From Ichthyophis bannanicus (lineage: Eukaryota; Chordata; Amphibia; Gymnophiona; Ichthyophiidae): DNA of 64,000 bases. Numbering within the stretch: position 1 is the first letter of the stretch; each line of letters opens with the position of its first letter. Both the position numbers and the translations under genes were made by a program. The notes below the pieces were generated by a model, which was given only the letters and a program-made list of their open reading frames with translations, had not been told where the DNA came from and did not search any database. Below are positions 23,246-32,395 of this stretch, one piece after another. The stretch is taken from NCBI GenBank assembly GCA_033557465.1, contig CM066035.1, forward strand, positions 909,323,309 through 909,387,308, given 5' to 3'.

Positions 23246-23883
23246 TGCAGCAGCAGATAAGCATGCAATAAATAAATCCAGGAGTCTTTTCAAGGATCCA
23301 AGCCAGTTTAATGTGCACATGGCTCAAGCAATAAGCAATTTCAAAATGGCTGAGCAATGGCTTCTAGTAAAACAACAACTTTTATAGCTTTCTTGTCCAT
23401 TCTAAGCATAGGCAAACTTTTCATTGGTCCCAGTACCCCTCTCACCCATCTATTGGTCCCGGTACTGATATGGCTACCCAATCGGGACTCTGGTCTGGGC
23501 CCAGCACCTGGTTGCCCCCCTTCTAGTCCCAATTACAATGGTCAGTGTCTCCAACTTGTTACTTCTCTCCTCCAAGGTCGCTGAGCTTGTTAAAACATAT
23601 GGGAAGCAGGGCACTGTAACCTTGCTTTTTGCAGAGTTAATTAATTCCATAGAAGCTGTGCTCTCTTATCAGTACCAATTAGAGCTGTTTTCTGTCTTTT
23701 ATAAGTTTCGTTTCTGCTTAGCTATGTTCAGTTAAACTGAGTTAAGTTTCAATTCTATGGTGTCATCATTCAGGGGGGTTTTCATTCCTCTGGGCCTAAC
23801 TACAGGCTTCAGTTACAGGTCAAGCTGCTCAGGCCTGTCTGCTTAGTTCAATTAGCATGGATCATAGGCCGTCGCCTACCACA
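23246..23883 (-). repeat. ERV 5' LTR
   Basis: Same 638-bp unit as the 3' LTR. It holds the proviral TATA box at 23380-23386 and the ATTAAA signal at 23307-23312. Followed by the target duplication CTAG at 23884. Confidence 0.95.
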
Positions 23884-23887
23884 CTAG

Positions 23888-24085
23888 AACTGGTAAAAAT
23901 GACTGTGCCTAAGTTTAGCAAGTATGTGCGTAAATGATTGTAACAATCTTTAGACACGTTGTTGCCTAAATATAGGCAGCTCCTTATAAAATTACCGTAG
24001 ATGTCTATGTTTTTGGTCTCAAGAACTTTAAATTCATGAAAACACCATAAAAAGTCCTCTTCCTATTATTCACCTGAGTGACTGA
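23888..24085. other. No recognised feature
   Basis: Short AT-rich stretch; it probably continues the pre-insertion sequence left of 16146. Confidence 0.4.
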
Positions 24086-24744
24086 GTCATAAGAACATAA
24101 GATATGCCATACTGGGTCACACCAAGGTCCATCAAGCCCAGTATCCTGTTTCCAGCAGTGGCCAATCTAGGTCATAAGTACCTAGCAGTTTCCCCAGAAG
24201 ACACAGATTCCTCAATGCTTGTATTGGGTCAAGCAGTGATATCCTGGGTCCCTTTTAATAATGTTTAAAGGACCTTTCCTCCAGGAACTTGTCCAAACCT
24301 TTTTTAAAACCAGCTGCACTAACAGCTTTTACTACATCCTCCGGTAACAAATTCCAGAGTTTACAAGTTGAGTGAAAAAATATTTTCTCTTATTAGTCTT
24401 AAATAGGTTACCCTGCAGCTTCATTGCATGTCCCCTAGACTTTTTATATTCTAAAGATGTAAACAATCGATCTACATTTACCCGTTCCATTCAATTCATT
24501 AATTTATAGACCTCTATCATATCTCCCCTCAGCCGTCTCTTTTCCAGGTTGAAGAGCCCTAACCTTTTTAGCCTCTCTTCATAGGAGTATCCTTCCATCC
24601 TCTTTACTATTTTGGTGGCTCTTCTCTGAACCTTTTCTAATAACACAGTATCCTTTTTAAGATACGGCGACCAGAATTGCACACAATATTCAAAGTCGCA
24701 CCATGGAACGATATAGAGGCATTATAATATACTGCATTGGAGTG
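24086..24744 (-). mobile_element. CR1-type LINE, ORF2 C-terminus and 3' UTR
   Basis: The minus strand encodes [20 protein letters not shown] and [20 protein letters not shown] (24682-24491), the C-terminal block of CR1 ORF2. The 3' UTR follows (GATATGCCATACTGGGTC near 24100 on the plus strand). The same 3' end recurs alone at 60328-60490. It continues upstream at 24946-25612 and 27190-27775. Confidence 0.85.
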
Positions 24745-24945
24745 GAGGAGTAGCCTAGTGGTTAGAACACTGGCTTAGTAACCAAGCAACCAGGGTTCAC
24801 AATCCCACTAGCACTCCTTGTGGGCTTAGGCAAGTCACTTAACTCTCCATTGCCTTGGAAAAAAGGCCTGGCAATCTACTTTCAGTGACACTGCCAAGAA
24901 AACCCAGGAGCTTCTGGGTCAGAAACAACTCAAGGCACACTTTGC
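24745..24945 (+). mobile_element. tRNA-derived SINE inserted in CR1
   Basis: The head is GTAGCCTAGTGGTTAGAAC with a B-box-like GGGTTCACAATCCC. The body GGCTTAGGCAAGTCACTTAA and the 3' part GGCCTGGCAATCTACTTTCA are shared with 15370 and 47340. It interrupts the CR1 frame between 24744 and 24946. Confidence 0.75.
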
Positions 24946-25612
24946 AGTATCCTTTGTTTTATTTTCCATTCCTTTCCTAATGATACCTAGCATTCTATTT
25001 GCTCTCTTGGCCACCGCTGCACACTGGGCGGAGGGTTTTAACATGTTATCCACAATGACGCCTAAATCTTTTTCCTGGGTGGTGGTTCCCAATGTGGAAC
25101 CTTGCATCGTTTAACCATAGTTGGGGTTGTTCTTTCCTAGGTGCATAACTTTGCACTTGTCCACATTAAATTTCATCTGCCATTTGGGGACCCAGTCTTC
25201 CAATTTATCAAGATCCTCTTGCAATTTTTCCACAATCCTCTTTGGTTTTAACAACTTTAAATAGTTTTGTGTCATCTGCAAATTTGATAACCTCACTCGT
25301 TATTCCCTTTTCCAGGTCATTTATGAATATGTTAAAAAGCAGCGGACCCAGCACAGATCCCTGCTTTCTATCTTTTAACTAGTTCCTGATCCACAATAGT
25401 ACACTGCCTCCTATCCCATGACTTTTTTAGTTTTGCCAAAAGTCTCTGATGAAGGACCTTGTCAAAGGCTTTCTGAAAGTCCAGATATACTACAGTATAT
25501 CATCCGACTCAGCTTTGTCTACCTGTTTATTCACACCTTCAAAAAAACAACAGATTAGTAAAACAAGATCTTCCTTGTCTAAAGCCATGTTGGTTGTCTC
25601 CCATTAAGTCAT
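24946..25612 (-). mobile_element. CR1-type LINE, central ORF2 part
   Basis: The minus strand gives TTQEKDLGVIVDNMLKPSAQ (25107-24919), [20 protein letters not shown] (25296-25111), the RT palm remnant (25380-25300) and VPH-like AFD-region text near 25450-25560. It stops at the 13-bp duplication CCCATTAAGTCAT (25600-25612), where the palindromic element inserted. Confidence 0.85.
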
Positions 25613-25969
25613 TACACAACCTGCTGGTCAGTTACCGAACGAAGCATTCACAGCCCAAACTATCAAAAAAATCGTTCATGTATCAATGGGTATTATATAT
25701 TCTCAGCCTTTATAATCAAAAATTAATACTAAATGTAATATCATTAACATATGAGGTCTCAGACTAATTTGGCTCTGCCACAGGGACTGACGTCCGTTCT
25801 CACAGCAGAATGCCCATTTGCATCAACGACCTCACAATTCTAGGCAGGTTGAACAACACAGTCACAAAATCCAGATTGTTAATTCAAATGTCTTAAATCA
25901 CTGTTCTTATCAGTGTTATTAAAACAGCCTACTCTAATGGATTTAGCACCGATCCCGACGCCTCTCACA

Positions 25970-26009
25970 GGTACCAGTCATGCGTTTCATGACGCTAACT
26001 TTCATCAGG
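25970..26009 (-). ncRNA. Hammerhead-like candidate, left arm
   Basis: The minus strand has CCTGATGAAAG, then TGAAACGCATG, then CTGGTACC. Outside the core, GATCCC (before) and GGGATC (after, about 25 bases beyond the last block) can pair perfectly over 6 bp. Confidence 0.35.
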
Positions 26010-26910
26010 GGATCACTTCAACACTCCCATCCAACATCGAATAATCTAACAAACAAACACAAAACAAAACACTATTACCAACTTATCACACAAAAATACC
26101 ACAGATTTAACCTCCATAACAGTTTCCACTAACCAAAAATAATAACGAAGCAGAACCTCACCTTTTAATCTTTGAAAGCTGCCCACGTCCCACCAGAGAT
26201 CACCTCTTGTTTTACCAGTTATACCTCAGAACGCCGCGCATGCGGACTACAGAAAAGTTCTCAATCTTATAGAGAGTGCTCAAACTTTCAAAACCAATCA
26301 AATACCTCAAAGTCATGCAATCAGGAACCTAACAGACAACACACCCGCCGTATTGAAAACTCTCCCGCTATTCATTCAATATTCTCAACCCAATCACATA
26401 GAGTCCTAAACCAAAACTCAATGTAGACAACTCGTAGAGCACCTCCTCATCCCGGCTGACTATATTGCAGCATTGCCAACTCCTAAATAGCGCATATATT
26501 ACATCTCGTCCAACGAGACACAGCACTGTTTATAAATTAAACTACCGAGTCCTTATAGCAGTAAATATAAATTAAATAGCCTCACCTCCGCCACGCCGAA
26601 ACACTCTAACCCCTTTAAAACTAAACCAATAATCTGGCTTGATTCACAGCTCATCAGAACCGAAACAGGCCTGTTTCGGTTCTGATGAGCTGTGAATCAA
26701 GCCGCTAAAACAAGAGGTGATCTCTGGTGGGACGTGGGCAGCTTTCAAAGATTAAAAGGTGAGGTTCTGCTTCGTTATTATTTTTGGTTAGTGGAAACTG
26801 TTATGGAGGTTAAATCTGTGGTATTTTTGTGTGATAAGTTGGTAATAGTGTTTTGTTTTGGGTTTGTTTGTTAGGTTATTCGGTGTTGGATGGGAGTGTT
26901 GAAGTGATTC

Positions 26911-26950
26911 CCTGATGAAAGTTAGCGTCATGAAACGCATGACTGGTACC
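26911..26950 (+). ncRNA. Hammerhead-like candidate, right arm
   Basis: CCTGATGAAAGTTAGCG, TGAAACGCATG and GGTACC in order on the plus strand; the mirror of 25970-26009. One base in the outer stem is changed (GATTCC instead of GATCCC). Confidence 0.35.
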
Positions 26951-27189
26951 TGTGAGAGGCATCGGGATCGGTGCTCAATCCATTAGAGCAGGCTGTTTTA
27001 ATAACACAGATAAGAACAGTGATTTAAGATATTTGAATTAACAATCTGGATTTTGTGACTGTGTTGTTCAACCTGCCTAGAATTGTGAGGTCGTTGATGC
27101 AAATGGGCATTCTGCCGTGAGAACGGACGTCAGTCCCTGTGGCAGAGCCAAATTAGTCTGAGACCTCATATGTTAATGATATTACATTT

Positions 27190-27775
27190 CCCATTAAGTC
27201 ATGACTATCTACATGTTGAGTAATTTTGTTCTTTATGATGGTTTCTACCATTTTTCCCGGTACTGAAGTCAGGCTCACCGGTCTGTAGTTTCCCGGATCA
27301 CCCCTGGAACCTTTTTAAAAATTGGTGTTACATTGGCCATCCTCCAGTCTTCAGGTATTACAGATGATTTTAATGATAGTTAACAGATTATTAATAGCAG
27401 GTCTACGATCTCATATTTCAGTTCTTTCAACACCCTTGGATGTATACCATCTGGTCCAGGTGATTTGCTACTCTTCATTTTATCAAATAGTTGTAATACA
27501 TCTTCCTGGTGTATCGATATTTCTTTCAATTCTTCCTCAGTATCACCTTTAAATACCACTTCAGTCATGGGTAACATCCCTACATCTTCCTCAATAAAGA
27601 CTGAAGCAAAGAATTCATTCAGTCTCTCCGCTATAGCCTTGTCCCCTCTTACTGCCCCTTTTACCCCTCTGTCATCTAATGGTCTAACTGACTCTCTCAC
27701 AGGTTTTTTTGCTATGAATGTACTTGAAAAAGTCTTTATTACGTGTTTTTGCTTCCACAGCAAGTCCTTGAATTA
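27190..27775 (-). mobile_element. CR1-type LINE, upstream ORF2 part
   Basis: Minus strand 27763-27380 encodes the pre-RT segment with DDRGVKGAVRGDKAIAERLN and SKSPGPDGIHPRVLKEL, followed by an interrupted RT start. It continues the CR1 at 24086-25612, split by the foldback element. It ends where the L2-type LINE begins. Confidence 0.85.
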
Positions 27776-27777
27776 TA

Positions 27778-28016
27778 CATATATAGATCTATGTCCAGTT
27801 TACCAGTCCTCAGAAAGATAACTGAAAAGCTTCAACTCCAGGACCACATTAATACGCATGCCCCACTTGACCCTCACCAATATGGTTTCAGGCCCAACCA
27901 TGGTGTGGAAACACTTTTAACAGCTTTCAAGGACATTCTTCTGAGGGGTACTGAAAAACAGCATCAGGGATCATTTTGATATTTCTGGACATGCCTTTGA
28001 CTCAGTTCCACATAAT
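27778..28016 (+). mobile_element. L2-type LINE, piece 1 (RT fingers/palm)
   Basis: The frame includes HQYGFRPNHGVETLL and the start of the first catalytic block (LTQFH, replacing the usual aspartate-containing motif after decay). This L2 copy continues at 28667-29009, 37499-38197 and 44795-45310. All four pieces are in the same strand and order. Confidence 0.8.
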
Positions 28017-28666
28017 GGGGGTCATTGTGAACATCGTTTAGCGGGGATATACGTCCAGTATGGACATACATCCCCACTAAACGCCAGGGGACTGATTCCC
28101 ATCCCAAAGCTCCCCACACGTGCAGCAGCAATGTGTGGGGAGCTCTGGATAGGGGTGAGAGGGGGTGGGATGGGGAAGGAGACAGGGCAGAGCAGAGGCA
28201 GGACCCTGGCCCTGGACATACAGGGCCTATTCCAGTGATGGCCCTGTACGTCTGGGCTTGGGGGTGTAGACAGGGGACCTATTCCACCACAGAGGTGGAA
28301 TAAGTCCTCCCGATGTTGGTGGCCAACCCTGCAGGATGAGGTGAGTTGGGCAGGGGGTTCCCCACAGCCTAATCCCAGCCTCGGAAGGCCAGACTGGGGG
28401 TCGGGCAGCAGGGAAGAAGCAGTTTGCTTCTGTGTAGCTGATCAAGGCCTCTGCATGGTGTCCTGGTGCCATGGCGATAAGATGCCACAGAACTAGCCGC
28501 CATGCAGGAACCTTGGTTGGGTTGTGTGGGGAGGGGGCAGGACATGCAGCAGCACAGAATCGAGGCATGTCTTGCCCATCCAGGCCGGTTGCACCCGATT
28601 CTGATCTCGTGGGGATGTATAGCCCCCAGGGGATCAGAATCAGGAGCAGATCCAGCACGTTCAGAT
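28017..28666. mobile_element. Small palindromic DNA element inserted in L2 (family copy 1)
   Basis: The left end is GGGGTCATTGTGAACATCG. A conserved hairpin lies at 28275-28307 (GGACCTATTCCACC paired with GGTGGAATAAGTCC). Other copies are at 31383-32055 (opposite orientation; its right end is the inverted form of this left end) and 57764-58278. The L2 frame resumes at 28667. Noncoding; superfamily not identified. Confidence 0.7.
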
Positions 28667-29009
28667 ATGTTACTACTACCCCTACAATCACTAGGATTGT
28701 GCAACACAACCCTGAAATGGTTGTGTCGCACCGTAAACATCAAGTAACAATAGGAAGTCAAAAGTCAGCCTCATACACACAACAAGGAGTCCCTCAGGGT
28801 TCAGTCCTCTCAGCACTCCTCCAACCTATCTGCACAGTTATTCAAGTTCACAATGTATTTTACCACATTTACACTGATGATGTAATGCTATATGTTTCCT
28901 TCACCACAAAAACAGTATGCACCTTCCTAATAAGATGCTTTAACGCTGTCATTCATCAGTTGCTTGAGCACAATATCTTTGTAAACTTCAATAAAACAGA
29001 AGCTCTCTT
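28667..29009 (+). mobile_element. L2-type LINE, piece 2 (RT palm)
   Basis: The frame has LLLPLQSLGL, TQQGVPQGSVLS and the catalytic YTDDVMLY box (28866-28890), then NFNKTEALL. It ends at AGAAGCTCTCTT (28998-29009), which is repeated at 37487-37498: the duplication made by the L1-type insertion. Confidence 0.85.
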
Positions 29010-29771
29010 AGTTAGGGGACCAACACTCTTTACCCACCCAGATTGCAGCAGATGGAATCCCAGCATCGGCAGAGGCACCCGCTGATGGTGGGGCAGGGGG
29101 TCTATAAAGAACGAAGCCCCTCCATGGGACGCAAAAGCGGGAGTGTCCTCAGGTCATATCCTAAAGGGATGGATAGGCTCCTTGGGCGCCACTTTGGTGC
29201 ACTTGGCGCATGAGACGGTATCTTTTATTTTATGGGGCCGATAAGAAAGAAGGAGAATCAATCGTTGAAAAGCCAGAAAGCAGCAAAGGTACTGGGTCCA
29301 ATGGATGAACATCATATGCGTCTGATTCCTTCAGCTGACTCTGATAATTTCTTGTTGTCTGAAAGTGGTGATTTCCTCTCTGCACCTTCTCCCATTAAAG
29401 AGTTTAGTGACTGCTCAGCTGTCTACCTGGTTTGGAGACCTCCGAGGATCCTTCAGGTTCTGACGGGCACATGGCAACCTCCCTCCCTCCTGACCAGTCA
29501 GACAATGTAGATATTAGGGATGAGTTGGGGAAACAATTGTTTCTAATTCCTACACCTATTTCTTTTGCTTTGCCATCTTTCTTGGTAACCCCACAGGCAG
29601 ATATGTGTCACTGAAGGACATCTGGCAGGTCATTTCATGTATTGATTTATCTTTCTCAAATGCTTTTTTACCGATCTCTATACTAAGACTGGTTCCAAGG
29701 TGGGTGAACAAGAGAAAAACATTTCTGAGTTAGTAGATAGTCATGTCAAGCAGGTGGCACAGATTACCACT
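29010..29771 (+). mobile_element. ORF2-less L1-type element, 5' UTR and ORF1 start
   Basis: The 5' end follows the 12-bp duplication AGAAGCTCTCTT. ORF1 starts at 29232 (RKKENQSLKSQKAAKVLG), with frameshifts near 29430 and 29605. The KDIWQVISCIDLSFSNAFF and GEQEKNISELVDSHVKQ segments fit the L1-group ORF1 coiled-coil region, the RNA-binding chaperone of L1. The frame is cut at 29771 by a Penelope-like element and continues at 31176, 32056 and 36927. No ORF2 follows. Confidence 0.75.
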
Positions 29772-29784
29772 GCTATTGCAACCT

Positions 29785-30459
29785 CGTATGAATAAGACAA
29801 CTTCACTGGCTGATGAAGAGTATGTAAATCTAGTTACTAAGTATTCTCCATTGAGCAGTAGAATTAAACGTATTATAGGTCAACATCAAAATGTTTTAAG
29901 TACCTTGCCTGGCCTACAAACTAAACGCATTAGATGTGTGTGGACGCGTCAGTGTAATCTTAAAGAAATACTCAGTCCGGCGAAACTACGGAGTGTTCCA
30001 ATAGAGACGCACAGAACCATCACTGGGCATACGAAATGCGGCCATTGCACTATCTGTAGTTAAACAGAAAACGTGGAAGGATTTGAATATCATGGGCGCA
30101 AGTATGTTTTATGACAATCCACCTCTTGCGATTCAGATCATGTAGTTTATGGCATCAGATGCCCGTGCGGTCTACTATATGTAGGTAAAACCACTCGACA
30201 ACACAGAATCCGCATCAATGAACATCGCAGCAGAATAAAGTGCAAAGTTCAAGATGCTCCTATAGTGCTTCATTTCATGCAGCATCATCATGTGTTTGAA
30301 GAGTTGCGTTGTTTTGGAATAGACCAAGTTGTCACAGGCAGGTTAGGTAAATCGAAAGCACAAATGTTATTGCTACTTGAACAAAGATGGATTTACAGAC
30401 TGCAGTCAGTCATTCCGGGAGGTCTTAACAACATGATTGAATGGGGTGCTTGTATTTAA
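29785..30459 (+). pseudogene. Penelope-like ORF, linker and GIY-YIG endonuclease part
   Basis: One frame with stops at 30061 and near 30106. It shows the CGHCTICS cysteine motif (30037-30060), then RCPCGLLYVGKTTRQHRIR (30148-30205) with the LYVG core of the GIY-YIG nuclease, then RINEHRSRIK, and a C-terminal EQRWIYRLQSVIPGGLN block. The Cys motif before GIY-YIG and the GLN-type ending are typical of vertebrate Penelope-like proteins. The domain would nick target DNA. The reverse transcriptase part is missing and the copy is inactive. Confidence 0.85.
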
Positions 30460-30796
30460 AAATTTATTTAAAAAAATTTGTTTAGACAGTCAATTTGAAT
30501 GAGAACATCATTTACCTAACAATTAGCATTTAACAGCCTGACTTCATAGTTACATCATTAGACTGCTTTTAAACCAGAGCATCATACTCGCATGTGCGGC
30601 GTTTTTGTGAAAGCCGGAGTGCTTCGGTATAACACGCCGCAAGCTATACTTGATTTCAAGATTATTTGGAAAGTAGAGCTGAGGTAAGAGTGATATTCCT
30701 TACCGAGTTTATTAATGGGACATCCATATTACATACCGTTGCATCTGACATTGCTGTACCTCTTTGCAGATAATGCTGTTTATGAAATACATACCC

Positions 30797-30833
30797 CCTG
30801 AAAAAGAGCTGAAACGCGGAGAGAGACGGTACC
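30797..30833 (+). ncRNA. Hammerhead-like motif in Penelope 3' region
   Basis: CCTGAAAAAGAGCTGAAACG and GGTACCC in the same order as in the palindromes, but the CTGANGA core is changed to CTGAAAA. Flanking ATACCCC and GGGGATAT can pair. A functional core is unlikely in this copy. Confidence 0.3.
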
Positions 30834-31175
30834 CAAAAGGTGGCGTTGGGGATATCGTTGAATATCGTTTGATAGAAGCACAATCTTTTGAATTTCAAAA
30901 ATCGGATTTAATATTAAGATAAGTTCTGATTCTCATTTAACTATGAACACCCAGTAGAACATTAAGAACCATATCTATGGTCATTGATGCTACAAGAGTA
31001 AGCATTTTAGAGGTAAATCACCCCGTATTGCTATCTCCAGACTGAGACCATTGGTTCTATTTTTATAACTCATTTTTTGTGGGTATTATTCTACTTTAGA
31101 TGGTGAGAACGTAGTACTGTACAATCGGCAACATCTTTAATGACTGGAGGGCCGTATTTCTATTTTATTGTTAGA

Positions 31176-31382
31176 CAGATTACCACTTTGCAAGTGGTAT
31201 TTGCTTCCTCTGTTAACGATTCTTTGCTCATCCATTGGTAGTTCGAGTCAGAGGAAAACTGTTTAAGAGATGCTAACCTTTGTTTTTTTAATCTTCCCTG
31301 TACCAGATTTCCATCTCCAATGCAAGTACTTCATAAATATTTGAAAAAGATCTTATCGTTCTCTGATCCTACCTTTATTCCC
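31176..31382 (+). pseudogene. L1-type ORF1, middle part
   Basis: After the Penelope insertion the frame resumes (QITTLQVVFASSVNDS) and reaches ESEENCLRDANLCFFNLP and MQVLHKYLKKILSFSDP. This is the L1 ORF1 segment that normally leads into the RRM-like domain. It is cut at about 31382 by the next small DNA element. Confidence 0.7.
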
Positions 31383-32055
31383 ATTGAAGGACATCCTGTG
31401 CTGGCCATCTCCCTCCTGTATGGCCGATCAGAATCGGGCCTTACAGAGGTAGACCCAATTCTGATCACGCAGGGGCTAGACATGCCCATGGGATCAGAAT
31501 CAAGTCTACGGTATGGACCTGCCGGCTGTGCCCCAATTCTGATCGGTTACACATCCAGCCCACATACCCGGCTAACTCAGCCAAGCTCCTGAATGGAGCT
31601 GCAGTGCCATGGTGTCCTGTTGCCATTCAGGAGCCGCGATCCCCGACTGCAGTCAAGACCCTTCTTTCCCCTCCCATGGCCAGGGTTGGGCTACAGGGAA
31701 CCTCCTGCACCCCCTCGCCCTCCTTACTGGGCCTGGCCACATTGGTTGGCTCCATCCAGGGGGATTTACTCCACCTAAAAGATGGAATAAGTCTCCTGTC
31801 TCCGTGGCCAACCCCAGACGTACAGGGCCAACCTCAGAATCAGCCCTGTATGTCTGGGGTTACTCTCCGCCCACTGCCCACCCTCGCTCTGCCTCTGTCC
31901 CGCCCCCTCCTTCCCACGAATAGAGCTCCCCATACAAATCGCCTGTGCATACGGGCAGCTCTGTCCCCGGTAGACTGCCCAGACGTTGAGCGGATCTGGA
32001 CTTCTGGCTCAGACGTCCAGGCCTGCTAAACTGTGTTCAGGATGACCCCGATTGC
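31383..32055. mobile_element. Small palindromic DNA element (family copy 2)
   Basis: The right end (GTTCAGGATGACCCC) is the inverted form of the left end of the copy at 28017. The conserved hairpin (GGGATTTACTCCACC with GATGGAATAAGTCTC) is at 31761-31795. Opposite orientation to copies 1 and 3. Inserted in L1 ORF1; possible 4-bp duplication ATTG. Noncoding. Confidence 0.65.
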
Positions 32056-32395
32056 TAATATTTAATATTTGCCTAAAAATGTTTGAAGTGGGGATAGAGA
32101 GGTGGAGGGTCTAGACCAGCTTTCCCTTGCTGAGTCTTTAGACCTTTACACTTTTCTTGAATCATCAATTGATGAAATACCTTCTCGAGCTACACTTTTG
32201 GTAACATTTGTTTCCATGCTAGATAAGTCCAAGGTTTTAAGATGATGTTTTCAGTGGAAACATGTTCTTTTTTGTGGTCAGCCAATGAATACATTCTCAG
32301 ATGTTTCCAGGTTTACACAGTTTCACCATAAGGTTTTTTTAAATCTTAGGGCAAGAGTGTTCACTATTTTTTTCTTAAGGTTCCCAAGTAAATGT
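32056..32395 (+). pseudogene. L1-type ORF1, RRM and C-terminal part
   Basis: The frame gives LDLYTFLESSIDEIPSRATL then LVTFVSMLDKSKVLR, then a stop, then FCGQPMNTFSDVSRFTQ and LRARVFTIFFLRFPSKCL. This is the order of L1 ORF1 from the RRM to the C-terminal domain. It is cut at 32395 by a CR1 insertion. Confidence 0.75.

Larger units (their letters stand above)
16150..23883 (-). mobile_element. Endogenous retrovirus, ERV1/gammaretrovirus-like, near-complete frame, genes broken
   Basis: A 7.7-kb provirus in minus orientation. Direct repeats 16150-16787 and 23246-23883 (638 bp, TG...CA ends on each) appear identical along their length. They are flanked by the 4-bp duplication CTAG (16146-16149 and 23884-23887), the size typical of gammaretrovirus-like integrases. 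A primer-binding site, a polypurine tract, and pol- and env-like remnants are present in the right order. No gag frame is recognisable. The mismatch between like-new LTRs and broken genes is discussed in the findings. Confidence 0.93.
25613..27189. mobile_element. Palindromic foldback element, Penelope-related, in CR1
   Basis: CCCATTAAGTCAT is present at 25600-25612 and again at 27190-27202, a 13-bp target duplication, and the CR1 frame resumes after it. The left arm (about 25733-26215 plus 26633-26667) and right arm (26667-27189) are inverted copies with few differences. The left side has 120 unpaired bp at its outer end and about 420 bp extra at 26215-26632, absent from the right arm. It shares the layout and motif of 34-926. 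Noncoding. Confidence 0.8.
29772..31175 (+). mobile_element. Penelope-like retroelement, 5'-truncated, with GIY-YIG end
   Basis: Inserted in L1 ORF1 with a 12-bp target duplication, CAGATTACCACT (29760-29771 and 31176-31187). Coding remnant at 29785-30459. About 700 bp of 3' noncoding sequence follows, with a hammerhead-like motif at 30797-30833. Penelope-like elements encode a reverse transcriptase related to telomerase plus, usually, a GIY-YIG endonuclease. Only the C-terminal part is left here. Confidence 0.85.

Noticed and set aside
30797..30833. A functional hammerhead ribozyme in the Penelope-like element
   Set aside because: The essential CTGANGA core reads CTGAAAA here, so only the degenerate motif is reported.
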